Below are positions 32,341 through 45,270 of a stretch of DNA of 64,000 bases, one piece after another. The notes below the pieces were generated by a model. It saw nothing but the letters and a program-made list of their open reading frames with translations, was not told where the DNA came from and ran no database searches. A program made the position numbers and the translations under genes. Numbering within the stretch: position 1 is the first letter of the stretch; the number at the start of each line of letters is the position of its first letter. Origin of the DNA: Agapanthus africanus. Its lineage: Eukaryota; Streptophyta; Magnoliopsida; Asparagales; Amaryllidaceae. The stretch lies in contig CM057340.1 in NCBI GenBank assembly GCA_030015575.1, positions 754,361,632 through 754,425,631 on the forward strand. The letters run 5' to 3'.

Positions 32341-35300
32341 ATAAACCGGACAACTCCCCGTACCTTAACATCGTTAAGATATGAACTGTTCTATATCCAA
32401 TATAGGAACAGAGGCACTGATCTATATGAACCAGATTCAAATCATGCAGCTGTCTCCAGTGCATGTCAAGTAAATAGAGAGAGGCCGATCAGCGTTACTC
32501 AACTTAGGAATGCTTCCAATTATGAGTAACCTGAAAGAGAAGCAATTTCTCTTTAAACCTTACTATCATCTGAATACCATACACAAGTATCTACATCTTC
32601 AATCACTTTGAAGAATCCCGATACTTGCTACACCTGGTTCTGTACTCTATTCAAATACCCATAACTTCTCAAAAATCGGACCCTGTGTTTCCACGAAACA
32701 CTTGTCTAAAAACCAGAGAAGTCATAAGTAAACCGAATATAGTACGAGGACCACCCCCTCTGTCCTGATGGACCCTGGACAACATACAATACTCTGTATA
32801 AGTCCCTTGAGTCTGATAACTCATTCACTGTGTGTCGTAGGTTGAAAACTGTACCTTTGGTTATGAAGAATTACACCGCTGTTTAATGCTCCTTACCTAA
32901 CCATCCGCTGATATAGGTAAATGTCATAGACATAATTTCAAAAAGGTATATCTCACTCTATGAAAATAGACGTACAGATACATCGATTTGAAATTGGTGC
33001 ATAACGGCGGATATTCAAAACCAAATACTTGCCGTCCGGCAAATAACCCAGGTGACTTCCTCAAATATCACCGATTACAACGAATCCCGATATAATGAGG
33101 ACAATCACCTAATTCCCAATAGCTTACTCCCACTCATCATCTGTAAAACCATACAGATGTGAGAATCATACTTGGTAAATACATACCCTGGAGCAAGTGT
33201 CTAATCGGGAAATCAGTTTTCCTTTAACTGTACACAGTGAAACTGAAACATTGAAATGTTCCGATGGGGTATCCTGGTATTCCTAGTAATGCCTCTTCCA
33301 GATTCACGACTATAACCGTATAATTCTTTGCCACCTCTCCAAATCCCTTCATATGTCTTTAGTCATTACCTTCTGCACACCCCTCAGGCCAAATGGTTTT
33401 CTTCCTTCCCTACCGTTCGGCACCAGCCTATGGTTTGGAAGAAGACTATCCAATAAGCATAATGGGTGTACTGTCCCAATCCTAGGAACACTCGCAATGA
33501 GAGAGGGTGAAGATAAAAGACAACCGAATAAACCTTATTCCTATTTCTCCTGAACCAGAATCCATCCCCGAACTGGAACCAGTTCCATTCGAGTTCGTAT
33601 ATAACCATACGATGGAGTATCCAAATAAACTGTGGATCTTCGTAGTGATACGGAGTGTCCTGGAGAAATACAAAGGTGATGTGGGAGTGGTAACGAAATA
33701 TTTGGTTTGGTCGTGAATATCTGTTGCAATTTACTTTGCACTCTTACTAATCCCTTGCTTTGTCTGAACTTAATACCTTCTGCACACCATCGTTATGCTA
33801 ATTGGTTTTCTTCATTCCCTACCGGTCGGCACCAGCCTAAGATTTGGAAGAAGACAATCCAATTTGCGTAATAGGTGTACTACCCCTAAACCAAGGAGTA
33901 CTCGTAACCTGAGAGAGGGTAAAAGGAAAAGACAACTGAATAATCCTATCCGTTTTCTCCAGAACCGGAAACCATCCTCGAATAAATTCTTTCGAGTTCG
34001 TATCTAACCATACGATGGTTTTGTCCAATGGAAGTGGACGTTCGTAGTAAAACGGGGTGTCCTGGAGAAAAGGGTAAAAGTAGGAGTGGCAATGAGGTTT
34101 GCAACTCTGACAATCCAAAAGCCAGTGTTAAAGAAGGTTCGGTCAACTTGGTCACTGAGTCATAGTCTTAGGGTCGGGTCAAAGGTTGCTGCCAAAGAGA
34201 GAGAGAAAAGAAACACTCAGCGTGCACTCTACCCTAGATCAGAATGGTTACCAATTTATCTAATCTGGAAACCTCCCACTGTACCTCAAATTCTCCTCCA
34301 AACCTGAAAGAAGAATTAGTCGGGGTCACCCGAGGAGTAAACTAACTCATCAGTGGGAATCGGGATCCAACTATCATCGCATGATAACGTGACGGAATCC
34401 GCTCACGTCATCACACTCCAGAAGGTATGCGCATATGTGGCAAGTTTCAGTTCTTTTGAAACTCCCGATGAGATTTCTGCCCCATGCTCTTATGACCTTG
34501 ACGAAGGCCAACAAATCATAAGTCACATGTCAAGTTCTACCCGTCATTATCCAGGTTGATTTGAACCCACCCGCACAAGCCCTTGACGAAGGCCAACAAG
34601 GCTATACGACTGTCCCAAACCAACGCATCTATCTATGCTGCAGAAAGGCAACAAGCAGCTACCATACACTATGCCTTGACGAAGGCCAACAAACATAGCA
34701 TGAATACTACGTGCTACCCGTCTGAAACGACGGAGGGCTACGAATGGTTTCTGGCGAAAACCTTTAACTTAAAGAACTTGATATCGTTGAAGGAACTGAT
34801 AGCTTTTTGAAAATATAGTGATGAAAACCGTTGCTAAAGAGGTCACTCCCGGTGAAGGGATCTCGGCTCTTTCCCCGTAGAATGGGGTGCAGGATATTCC
34901 AAATGAATACCGCGGTGCAAAGCAAAAGCAATCGGCTATAGTGAAGTCATTGCCCTGACGCAAACTTTTGTCCAAGGGGTCACTCCCGGTGAAGGGATCT
35001 CGGCCCTTGCCTCGTCGACTGAGGTGCTGGATATTCATAACCGAATATCACTGTGCAAAACAAAAGAGAACGTCCTTGCAATAACAGCTTTTTGAAAAAA
35101 GTGTTCCAACAACATCAGATTAGGTTTGTTTTTAAACTTGCATTGATCCGAATCAATGCAGTCCCATCAATTGATCACACCAAAAAGAACGAAAATATAC
35201 TGATGTACGTATATGCCATCCGCATTCGCCACTGGGTCCCGTCATTACCCGTTAGGTTAGCTTACTAACGACAGAGCGGGGACTGGACTAGCGCGGATGC

Positions 35301-36217
35301 AAAACATATACAACATCTACTAATATATATACCAATATATTATATTTCGCTCAAGGCGTGAATAAAATGCAACATCACAGAAAATGTACAGCATCACAGA
35401 AACAATACAGATATCTGGGATCCCCGGGTTTCACAGAGCCACTACTGAAACCCGACGTTCCCCTGGTCGTGTGGATAGCCTGTGCAATGAAATCCTAGAC
35501 CCCTACGGGCGCGGCAAGTTACCCGCCAAAACCTGAAGCGAGGCAACCCCCTTCAGCGCCGTGAATGGACCACCCAGCACTTCACGGAATCCGGTAACTT
35601 GGGCACCCCTCCTGGGTCAACCTGTACCCCCTACGAGTGCGGCGAATAGCCCGCCAATCCTAGAGTGAAGCCCCCTTCATCTCAATGCTATGAGATGCGG
35701 GCTTGTTGCCCTATAGAATCCGGCTATCAGTGCACCCCTCCGCGGGGCAATCCTAGTACAGAAAGTAAAATATACATACAACGGGTACATCGACCGCAAC
35801 CAGGTCGTGCCCCAAAATAATAATACAAACAGGCAGTGACGGCAGTCCACATGTCGGACGCTCGCCCCGCAATATCAAATGTACATAATACAACAAAACT
35901 GTACTAGCATTGCATCCAGGCTATCCCCCACGACCGATCCGCAACATCACAGCAAAAACAAAACATCAACGTGAAAGTCACGTTCGCAAATCCGTCTAAC
36001 CGGGCTATAGCAGTTAGACCGGATTTACCGATCAAGTGACATTCACGGTCGCAGATATAATGTAAATACTGTGAAAAATGTGTTTAAAATATCCGATCGA
36101 TCAAAAATTAACAAGTGGGCCCCCAATCAAAACTGTAGCACTCACAGAAAACCTGGGCCCAATTTTAATATTCCAAAACCCATATTTTAAGCCCAGAAAG
36201 CCTCTGAAAAAAATTGG
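32341..36217 (-). other. Copia interior without clear coding; several internal duplications
   Basis: This is where gag and most of integrase should lie. I recognise no domain. It contains a diverged duplication (about 33366-33650 and 33779-34090, both around CCGTTCGGCACCAGCCTA-like sequence), three copies of CCTTGACGAAGGCCAACAA (34496, 34581, 34673), a 137-bp-offset repeat of GGTCACTCCCGGTGAAGGGA (34841, 34978) and a GC-rich pair of blocks around CCCTACGRGYGCGGC (35501 and 35628). It is consistent with a non-autonomous element whose coding space has been replaced. Confidence 0.6.
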
Positions 36218-36304
36218 TGAAGTGATCTCCACAGTGTGCGGCGGAAGAGCGGCGGAATGGGGGTATATGCGGCGGTTCCGCGCTCCCACTGTGGATTCAC
36301 TTCA
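36218..36304 (-). other. Leader inverted repeat near the copia primer site
   Basis: TGAAGTGATCTCCACAGTG (36218-36236) pairs with CACTGTGGATTCACTTCA (36287-36304). GCGGAA and TTCCGC pair inside the loop. It lies about 180 bp downstream of the primer site in the element's RNA, where packaging or dimerisation structures are usual; that role is an inference. Confidence 0.65.
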
Positions 36305-36483
36305 TCGAAATTTTCCAGAGTTCTTAGATTTTCCAGTACATCAATATTTTACAACCTGAAAAATTTTTGGGGACCAAAAAATTTCAACAGAAAACTGTCG
36401 TGGGCAAATACGGGTTTTTGGACATTTCGATCGATCGGAACTGAAAAACACATTACACAAAGCTAGACTAAGTTAATGGGGAG

Positions 36484-36495
36484 GCTCTGATACCA
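36484..36495 (-). promoter_or_regulatory. Copia primer binding site (initiator Met tRNA type)
   Basis: The minus strand reads TGGTATCAGAGC one base inside the LTR end, the standard plant copia primer site. It fixes the element's orientation. Confidence 0.93.
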
Positions 36496-36496
36496 C

Positions 36497-38753
36497 TGTA
36501 AGTGCACGGCGGCGCCCCGGCCGTCAATCCGACGGCCAAAAGCGGAAGCGGTGAAAAACTTTAAATTTTCTTAAACTGGCAAACCGCCGCGCACTACTAC
36601 CCGGATCGAACCATTAATTAGTCCTAACTAACAATAAGATGAGAAAGAGATATACCGACGATCCAAGTCCTCCGGTCTTCTCATCATCGTCCGGATCTCC
36701 TGCGGAATGTCCCGTCTCCTCCTCGTCGCCGGAAGTGCACCACATCGCCTACATCGTTTACGGGCTCCCACCTCAATGCCGAGGCAACTCGGGCACGAAG
36801 CCGGCTACTCGACGTGCCTAAGATTTGCTGTAGAATATAATGTGGATTACATGTCTCATTTGGGATTATGGAGTTGCCTTTTGGTGGAGGAAATGATATG
36901 AGAACAATGTGGAGGGACTTGTGGGATTTTACAAAAGCAAAAGAGCAAAAATCCCACATGCAAAAATTTGGACAGCCCCTAATGCTTTGGCCGGCCATCT
37001 CAAGGTGAATGGAGAGAATGGAGTGAGTGGGAGAGTGAATCAAATGGGAGCCATTCTCATCTAATACAAAAAAAGAGAGAGAGGAAAGCTATCATGCAAA
37101 AGAAATGATAGTAAGGAAAATCCAACACTCAAAGCAACAATCATCACTCCAAAAGTCATGCCATCATCAACAACCATGATGATAAAGAAAGTCAAGCAAT
37201 CATGAGTTTATGAAGTCAAATGATGGGATAAGTATCATGACATGATAATATGCAAAGACCCCCTCCACAAATGCTTATTTGCAACAATGCAAATAAGCCC
37301 TCCTCCACCAATCTTCGGCCAATGAACGGAACAATGGAAATCGGCCGAAACGGAAAGCAAACTGGCAACTCCAGAAAACTGGTCCCGTAATAAATTACAG
37401 GAAAACCCCGATACTGTGCATACACACCCGTATTTGTATTCCGACCGAAATACAAATGCAATGAGACAAAATCTACACTGTACTATACTAGGATCCGGCT
37501 TATACCAAAGCCGGCTAGTATTATCCGTTCGATCCTGATCTGTGCAATACCGCACGTATCTGATCGAACCCTGCCATATAACCATACGGCCTATAGTACA
37601 GACTGTCCGATCCTGATCCGTGCAATACCGCACGTATCTGATCGGACCCTGCCATATCTCCATACGGCCTCTACAACCTTTCGCCCGAAAGCTGAGTAAC
37701 TGAATGTGGGGGACTCTAAAGACTCGTCAACACCTCGGTTGTGGATTTAACCACTAGCACGTCAGAGGTATAAGCCAATACGTAACGGGCTACCAGGTAT
37801 TGACTAAAAGGGACGTCTGTGAGCGAACTCAGTCTGACACCCTACTGAGCCTGTCAGTGACAATATCCGTACAGTCCGGTCCGTTCGTCTATGAGCATCG
37901 CATGGCGGGCCAGGGGGTTGGTAAAAGTCAGACCCCCAAAAGCGGTACAAGTCGTGTCGGAGTGTAGCCCAGAACACCCTGAGATACTACTGGAATACCT
38001 ACCAGTAAATCTCCTTGCCTTGGCCAAGGACTTTGTGTAATGGCTCTCCTAGACACAGCACGACCTCACCCCCAATACCGGGAGAGACGAACCCCTGAAG
38101 ATACGCTCACTGCCTCCATGTGGCTCGGGACTGTACCCAACTAAAACCTGTTTGCACGACTCCTTTGAGCCGTGGTAGGGTAGTAATCAAAGTACAGTGG
38201 GAACTCACACGAGACAAATGACGATCCCCAGGTCGATGAACTAACCTGCACACATGTCACCAGGGAACTGCCATCTGACGTCTGGTATATGACCAACTAG
38301 CATGTTCCCGGCGAGTCCTGTCCGGTGTACTCATAACCCAATGAGCACCTGTATACATCTTAGGTGATCCTACTGACACCAGTGGCTTGTGAGACCGGCC
38401 ACCGCCCCTCGTCGGGGTCTCGACTGTATACACTAGTCTACTAATGGAGTATCGATGCCCTGTCTCGAAACTCACACGATTAGGGACCATTTAAGGATAT
38501 GCTTATAGACCCCCAGCTCCCACTTATATGATCGCCCTCATACTGCTGGTGGTCAAGCAAGAATCCTAGGGGCTCTATCAACGTGTAATAGCGACGTGTC
38601 AGGTCACCTAAAGCAGTACACGATGATAAAGGTAAACCAGATAGCATACTATCATCTCGAGTAAGACTGTCCTACCGGGATAGGTCCTCCCTCAATCATT
38701 ACAATCACGTACCTGTGACCTAATAATTGACTCTGAGGGCACTATCTCCAACA
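36497..38753 (-). mobile_element. 5' LTR of the complete copia element (2,257 bp)
   Basis: Near-identical partner of 28513-30770, with the same TG...CA ends. It lies next to the primer site on its left and the AAAGG duplication on its right. Confidence 0.93.
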
Positions 38754-39289
38754 AAAGGAGGGTTTGATGTTTTCCCCCTGTCATCCTCGATGATTATCGA
38801 CGGATTTTCGGCCGGGGGTTCTGGCTGGATCATCATTCCAACCACGTCTTGGAATAAGAGAGCCATCTGCTTTATGTTAGCAGCTTGTTCGGCGGCTTCC
38901 TTGTCCTTTCTCTCAAGCACCCTTCGCAGGAACTCTGTATCGGTCTCCTACTCTTTGCGCTTTTCGAATTCTTTGTCCGGACTTTTTTTCCGTCCGGTAA
39001 GTGTTTCCATTGAAAAGTTGTGTCGAGTACGCCAGTGGAAAGTGAATGATTTGTGATAGTGAACAATGCAGTGAAAAGTGAATAAAACAGTGTTATTAGT
39101 GTGTACTTGTACACAACTAGCCCCATAGTTTTAGTTATTGAAACTTGTGGAAAAATGGGAAATCGAAGTGGAAAGGAACTTTTATTTAGCGAGATTAGTA
39201 ATTTAGAGGATGATCATTCGAACAGCGACTCTTATATATATTAGGTTTGGACTTAGCGATCCGGCTAACAGGGTTATGTCCCAGGTAAC
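38754..39289 (-). pseudogene. Tat1 copy B: gag N-terminal piece and unassigned segment
   Basis: Continuation of the gag interrupted at 28512. The minus strand encodes LERKDKEAAEQAANIKQMAL, with an in-frame TAG upstream as in copy A. From about 39015 to 39289 it repeats the unassigned segment of 21114-21388, up to the Tekay LTR (GTAAC precedes it). Confidence 0.85.
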
Positions 39290-41793
39290 TGTAACACCCT
39301 AGTTCGTTATACATGCCTGATTCGATTATTTTATTTATCGTGTGGTTATTTTCTTGATTTTATTATTTTTTGACTGCGGATAGTGTTTTGGGTATCTGTG
39401 CTTGGTATCAGACCCGATCCGCATACTTGAAATCCGTCTTGATTCCTGCTTATAATTTATCCCTGCTTATGCTGAGAATCCGTGTACTCTCGTGTTCTAT
39501 ATCCTGTATACCTGCATTATATCCGGTATCTGCATTTTTTTAATAATACAATTATAATTAAATAATATATTTTAAAAATATCTAGCATGGCCTGCATCAT
39601 ACCCCTGACCCTATGGTGGCATCTGTACATCTTGTTCTCGTTCCATTCAGTGAAACAGACTCGTTTGGATAGCTACATGCATGCTGGGTGTATCCGTTCT
39701 TGGGGGTATGCATTTTCGTTACCCAGATATCCTATTTTGTTTTTGGTTGACACGTATATTATCCGTATTTTTAAACCATAATTTTAGACCCGATCCGGAC
39801 GTGTTTTGGAATATTTTTGTATTAGCCAAAAACTCAAATTTTCCTGATATTATATTCCTTAAAATATATTCGGTTCATAATATATGATTTTATATTTTTT
39901 AAAGAAAATATCTTTTTAAAATCTTTAAATCCTAACAACTAACCAATCTCTCTGTGTCTCTCTCTTCACATATATTATTTAAATATATTTTTATATTATT
40001 TTCAAAACCCTAAACCCATACCTTACGTCCCTCTCTCTCCCCTCATTTCTATTCTTCTTCCTCCGCTGCCTCTCGCCGTGAGAACCCACGCCTCGCGCTC
40101 ATCTCGTCTCGCCATCGTCGACTCAACCATCACCACCACCTCTCTGCTCTCTCCTCTCCTCTTCCCTGCATAGGAACCCTGACCCACTGCAACCCATCAC
40201 TCGAACCGCACCTGCAACCCATCGCCTCCCCTGCACCATTGCCTCGCCGGAGCTCTGACCCCTGTCAGCCTCACCTCTCGCCACCACTTCTCTCCCTCCC
40301 TCCTCTCCCCTGCAAACTCCCCGACATGAAACCCCGAAAACTGCAACCTCACCCAACCTTGCTGCAACCTCCGACCTCGCCTGCACCCTTACCGAAGCTC
40401 CGACCCCGTCGCCTCCGCGCACTCGACACCACCTCAAACCATTCTCCTCTCATCTCACCTGCAAACCCATAACCCTAGCACCCATGGCCACTGTTATCGC
40501 CATGGATCTCACCGTCGATGGCCCACCGTCGTCGTCGTCGTCTCACCTGCCTCGCCTCTGTCCCCAAATACCAAACCATAGACAAACTTCTTCTTCTTCT
40601 TTTCTTCTCTTTACTTTCTTGATTCCGTTTCCTGGTGATCGCCGGAGCCGTGCTCGTCGCCGACGATCCGGGAAATTCAGTAGACGTTCCCAGCCAGCGT
40701 GGTCGTGTTCTTGCTTTGCTTAGTTCAGTTCTGTACGCACGTGTGTGTATTGCGACGTTTACTCGACGTCGGATGTGGCGTACACACCCCGTCGTAAGAT
40801 CCGATCAGGCAAGTTTATCTTGCTACATGCTATACTACTATATTTTGCATTCATGCGAATAATAATATTACATATTGTTTAGTTATGCATCCTGTGTTAC
40901 CGTTTTACATTTTACAATATCCGTTCGCATCCGTACAATTTATTATATATCTAGTTGTATGGTAGATCATATTATTTCATATTACTGTTATATTAGCACC
41001 CCATGCTTGATACTGTGCATCTTATGTAATCATGGAGTTGTGGATGTAATCCCTGATAGATACCATGCATCCGTGTTTCACTGTGCATCCGTACTTTTAT
41101 CATGATTTGATACTTGCTACATTTTACTATTGGGCATTCATTTGATACACTGTGCACCGCCTGACATGACCTGATACACCACTGCTTGACTTGATACCTG
41201 ATATTGTTTCTAATGCCGACAATCCTAACTTGTTGTCCCGATGGACGTATCATGTTGTCTATTCAGACAAAACATGTACCTGCTTGATTCCGTGTTGGTA
41301 TTAGCTCCAGATTTATCAATACCTGATTTGAACACATAACTTGGGGGTAAGGAGAAATCAATGATGAAACCTGACTTATAACTCAACAGTTCGACGCTTA
41401 TACTGATCAGTTTTGGGGGGTAGGCCAGTCCCGGGATAATACTGAAGTAGGTCAGGAGTACTTCAGCCGTCAAGCCGAGCAGTGAGGATCCTGTTAGTAT
41501 CTAGTTTAGTTTAGTTTTATTGCCGTACTTTCATTTCCTGTTGTGAGCCCGTATTTGGGACGTACTTTCTAGATGTTATTATTTATTGGATTTATTGCTT
41601 CCGTATATTATTTCTTGACTCGTTTATTCCGGCATATGGACATGTACTAGATAGTTTATTTTTTATTTTATTTTTCTTGTTATCTTATAGACAGCCGTAA
41701 TGTGACTGTGGAGGGATATTTCCTAGCCACAGGTAACATGGTTGGCTCTGTCACGTGTCGATCTTAGCGCACTCTGGGGCGCGGGGCGTGACA
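39290..41793 (+). mobile_element. Tekay 5' LTR (2,504 bp)
   Basis: TGTAACACCCTAGTTCG...GCGCGGGGCGTGACA. It contains a CT-rich stretch (40020-40480) and short trinucleotide runs (CTTCTTCTTCTTCTT). GTAAC at 39285-39289 is the expected target duplication, but the other side is outside the window. Confidence 0.92.
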
Positions 41794-41800
41794 GGGTTTG

Positions 41801-41815
41801 TTTGTTATCAGAGCC
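41801..41815 (+). promoter_or_regulatory. Tekay primer binding site, mutated
   Basis: TTTGTTATCAGAGCC resembles the initiator-Met site TTTGGTATCAGAGCC with G to T in the TGG. 41816-42290 carries no gag similarity and no long frame. Confidence 0.7.
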
Positions 41816-42290
41816 ATAGAATTTAGGTTAATCGGGTTTGATTCTTTTATAGTTGGGTATTGGACCCAATACACGAATCAAAAAACCTGTAATAAGGAAC
41901 ATGTCCTGCCACATTGTTATCGTGATTCTTGAATCTTATCTTTCTCTTGACCCTTTATCTTTACAAGATGGAATGACTTTGCATCTCGGCTTGAAATCCT
42001 TTTGATTCTTTATTGTTTCTCCCTACCTATTCTTTCGATTCTGATAGTAAGATTTAGGCGACTTGAACGGAATTATGTGATTGTAACTATGAACTGCAGT
42101 ATAGTTACAATGCAGTACTCTATTTAAGTAACTTGGAGTCCTATTCTTGATTCATTTCCTTGATTTATGGTCGTTATATTACCTTGCTTTTCTCGGTTTC
42201 ATTGCTTACCGGTCTATGTTTATCACAAGCTTGAATCATATTTACCGTGTTTATCTTCTTCAGTATCTTGGCTTCAGATGAAATCGTTTC

Positions 42291-42932
42291 AGGTATCCTA
42301 CTTGTTCATGATTTTTCCCACATTAGCATTATTCGATTCTGGTGCATCCCATTGTTTTATGTTATCCAAGTTTATTGTTGCACACTTGATTGCTTGCACG
42401 ACCCTGTCTTGTTGTTGGGACATACACCTGGAAACGAGAAGATTATATTTAGTAGCGAGTGCAAGGATTGTTCGGTTGTTATTTGCGGACGAGAGTTATT
42501 TGCAGATTTCTTGGTGATCGATACTGGAAGTTACGATGTGCCTTGGGAATAGATTTTCTCGGCACTTTCCACCCTTACATCGATTGTAGGGCAAAGAGAG
42601 TGATTTTTCAGATTCCCAGACATCCGGAGTTTATATTTACGGGAGGTAGTAGATTTGTCGGGCCAGTCGAGTTTAGGGCTAGGCCGACAAGCATTGTGTC
42701 GATGGAAGTTGATAAAGAGGAAGCGCCAACTGTAGTTCGAGAGTTCATGGACGTGTTCAAAGACATTTTGGGTTTACCACCAAAACGAGATATGGAGTTC
42801 GTGATCGACCTTATTCCTGGAGCAGCGCCAATCTCAAAGGCGTATTATCCAATGGCACCAGTGGAGTTAGAAGAAGTCAAGAAGCAGGTTACCGAATTGC
42901 TAGAGAAGAGTTGGATTCACGGCAGCAATTAA
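42291..42932 (+). pseudogene. Tekay protease and RT N-terminus, broken
   Basis: ALFDSGASHCFMLSKF (aspartic protease, DSGAS) lies in the frame 42167-42517. After frame changes, GIDFLGTFHPYIDCRAKRVI (protease C-terminal region) and VVREFMDVFKDILGLPPKRD (RT entry) are in the frame 42459-42932, which ends at a TAA just before the expected SPWGAPV segment. Protease normally cleaves the polyprotein. Confidence 0.85.
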
Positions 42933-44258
42933 CCCTGGGGAGCTCCAGTTCTTCTAGTTAAGAAGAAAAATGGCATGAGGAGGATGTGCATCGATTATTG
43001 AGAATTAAACCGGGTGACTATTAAGAATAAGTACCCGATCCTTCACATTGGCGAATTATTCGAGCAACACAGTGGCGCAAGAGTATTCTCGAAGTTGGAT
43101 TTGTTATCCAGTTATCATCAAGTTCGAGTTAAATCAGAAGATATCTGCAAGATAGCGTTCTGAACTCGATATGGGCATTTTGAGTACTTAGTGATGCCAT
43201 TCGGAGTCACGAACACACCGGCGATATTTATGGACTTGATGAACCGAATATTTTCACCGTTTTTGGACCAGTTTATAGTAGTGTTTATCGATGATATTCT
43301 GGTCTACTCAAGAAGCCTAAAAGAGCATGCAGAACACTTGAGGATCGCACTGCAGACATTGAGGCATGAAAGATTCTATGCGAAGATGAGCAAGTGCGAA
43401 TTTTGGCTCGAAGAAGTGAAGTTTTCGGGGCATGTTGTATCCGGAGATGGAATTGCTGTTGATCCTGAAAAGATTGCAGTGGTTCAAGATTGGTCGATTC
43501 CGAAGAACGTAGCAGAGATCAGAAGTTTTCTTGGACTTGCAGGATATTACAGAAGATTCGTAGAGAATTTCGCTCGATTGGCTGAGCCTTTGACCAAGCT
43601 TACATGGAAGGAGGTACCGTTCGTATGGACGGATAGTTGTGTGTCAACTTTTGAGGCGTTGAAGCAAAGGTTGATAACCGCTCCTATTTTGACCGTACCA
43701 GACGGTTTCGGAGCATTGGTGATTCACAGCGATGCATCTGGGAAAGGTTTAGGATGTGTTTTGATGCAGCATGGGAAAATTATAGCCTATGCATCGAGAC
43801 AGTTGATGACCCATGAGAAGAATTACCCAACTCATGATTTGGAGCTAGCAGTTGTGATTTTCTCTTTGAAGATTTCGAGACACTGCTTATTGGGCGAAAG
43901 GGTCGAAGTATTCACCGATCACAAAAGCCTAAAGTATATGTTCACGCAGAAAGAACTTAACATGAGGCAGCGTAGATGGTTGGAACTGATGGCTGACTAT
44001 GATCTTGATCTCAAGTACCATCCCGGGAAAGTTAATGTAGTACCGGATGCGCTTAGTTGGTTGCCAGCAATTCGGATGTTGACTGCACAGGATGAGCTTA
44101 TCGAAGATTTTCGGAGATTCGAGTTGGAGATCGTGTTATCGCATTCTTCAGGACAGTTAATGCAGCTGCAAGTACAGTCATCGTTGATCGATAATATTAA
44201 AGCAGCGCAGTCGCACGACCCAAGATTGCAGAAGTTTCGAGAACAGGTTGAAGCATGA
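42933..44258 (+). pseudogene. Tekay RT and RNase H, broken by stops
   Basis: The frame continues from protease through LLVKKKNGMRRMCIDY, a TGA (42999), KLDLLSSYHQVRV, a TGA (43161), then is open from 43191 for 355 codons: [13 protein letters not shown], the catalytic [22 protein letters not shown], RNase [12 protein letters not shown], and [10 protein letters not shown]. Catalytic residues are intact. Both TGA codons fit CGA to TGA transitions. Confidence 0.92.
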
Positions 44259-45270
44259 CTTCTAACGGACTTGTTGATTCATGAGGATAGTTCGTTGCGA
44301 TATGGTAGTCATTTGTGTGTGCCGAAGGGAGATATTCGTGAAGAAGTTATGAAGGAGGCGCACAGTTCCGCATATTCCGTACATCCAGGAGGCACGAAGA
44401 TGTACCGTGATCTACAACAACATTTCTAGTGGGAAGGCATGAAAAGGGAGATTGCTCGCTTTGTAGCGAAGTGCTTGGTATGTCAGCAAGTTAAGGCTGA
44501 ATATCAAAGAGTAGCTGGTTTATTGCAACCACTTCCGATTCCTCAGTGGAAGTGGGAACATATAATGATGGATTTCGTGACAGCTTTACCGCGGAGTCCA
44601 AAGGGCAACACTGCAGTTTGGTGATTGTTGATCAATTGACCAAGGCAGTTCATTTCATACCGTTTAGAGTTGGTTAGTCGACAGAAGCATTAGCAGAACG
44701 GTACATGCAGGAGATTGTGAGATTGCATGTAGTACCTGTAAGCATCGTTTCCGATCGTGATACCCGATTTTCGTCGCATTTCTGGAGGAGTTTACTGGAA
44801 AGTTTTGGGACGCGATTTAAATTTAGCACTGCTTATCATCCCCAGACAGATGGCCAGTCGGAGAGAACGATCCAAACTCTTGAAGACATGTTAAGAGCTT
44901 GTATGTAGATTTCAAGGGTTCGTGGGAGGATCATTTGCACTTGGTGGAGTTCTCGTATAATAACAGCTTTCAGGCAACTATTCAGATGGCTCCATTCGAA
45001 GCATTGTATGGTCGCAAGTCTCGCTCACCCATCTGTTGGGTCGATATTGGAGAACGAAGATTGTTGGGACCGGATTTGATTGTGCAAACAGTAGAGAAAG
45101 TTAATACCATCCGGAATCACATGAGGGCAGCACAAGATCGGCGGAAGAGTTGGGCCGATATATCGAGAAGACCTCTAGAGTTTGTTGTTGGTGATCGTGT
45201 ATTCTTGAAGATATCACCGACTAGGGGAGTGATTCATTTTAGGAGTCGAGGCAAGTTTAGCCCTTGATCC
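44259..45270 (+). pseudogene. Tekay integrase, broken
   Basis: Zinc-binding part: HSSAYSVHPGGTKMYRDL...CLVCQQVK, with a TAG at 44427 in place of Trp. Catalytic Asp in MMDFVTALP, second in VSDRDTRF, Glu in DGQSERTIQTL. Frameshifts occur near 44620 and 44900, with stops near 44677 and 45266. The C-terminal part includes MAPFEALYGRKSRSP. Confidence 0.9.

Larger units (their letters stand above)
28513..38753 (-). mobile_element. Complete Ty1/copia-type element (10,241 bp), coding decayed
   Basis: It is flanked by perfect AAAGG duplications (28508-28512 and 38754-38758). The empty site is seen in copy A (GGCCGAAGGAGGG at 20846). LTRs are 28513-30770 and 36497-38753 and nearly identical. The initiator-Met-type primer site lies at 36484-36495, and the minus-strand interior (30771-36496) ends in a purine-rich GTGGGAGATTG next to the 3' LTR. 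The interior has only fragmentary RT/RNase H and integrase similarity and no long frame, so a recently mobile element carries a dead coding region. Confidence 0.93.
23911..41458. repeat. Tandem segmental duplication, unit 2 (interrupted)
   Basis: Second copy of 16257-23910. It holds the copia LTR fragment (23911-25099), Tat1 copy B and the Tekay LTR, and is split by the complete copia element at 28513-38753. The visible difference between units is about 1-2%. Unit 2 continues past 41458 into the complete Tekay element, as expected if it keeps the original right flank. Confidence 0.88.
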
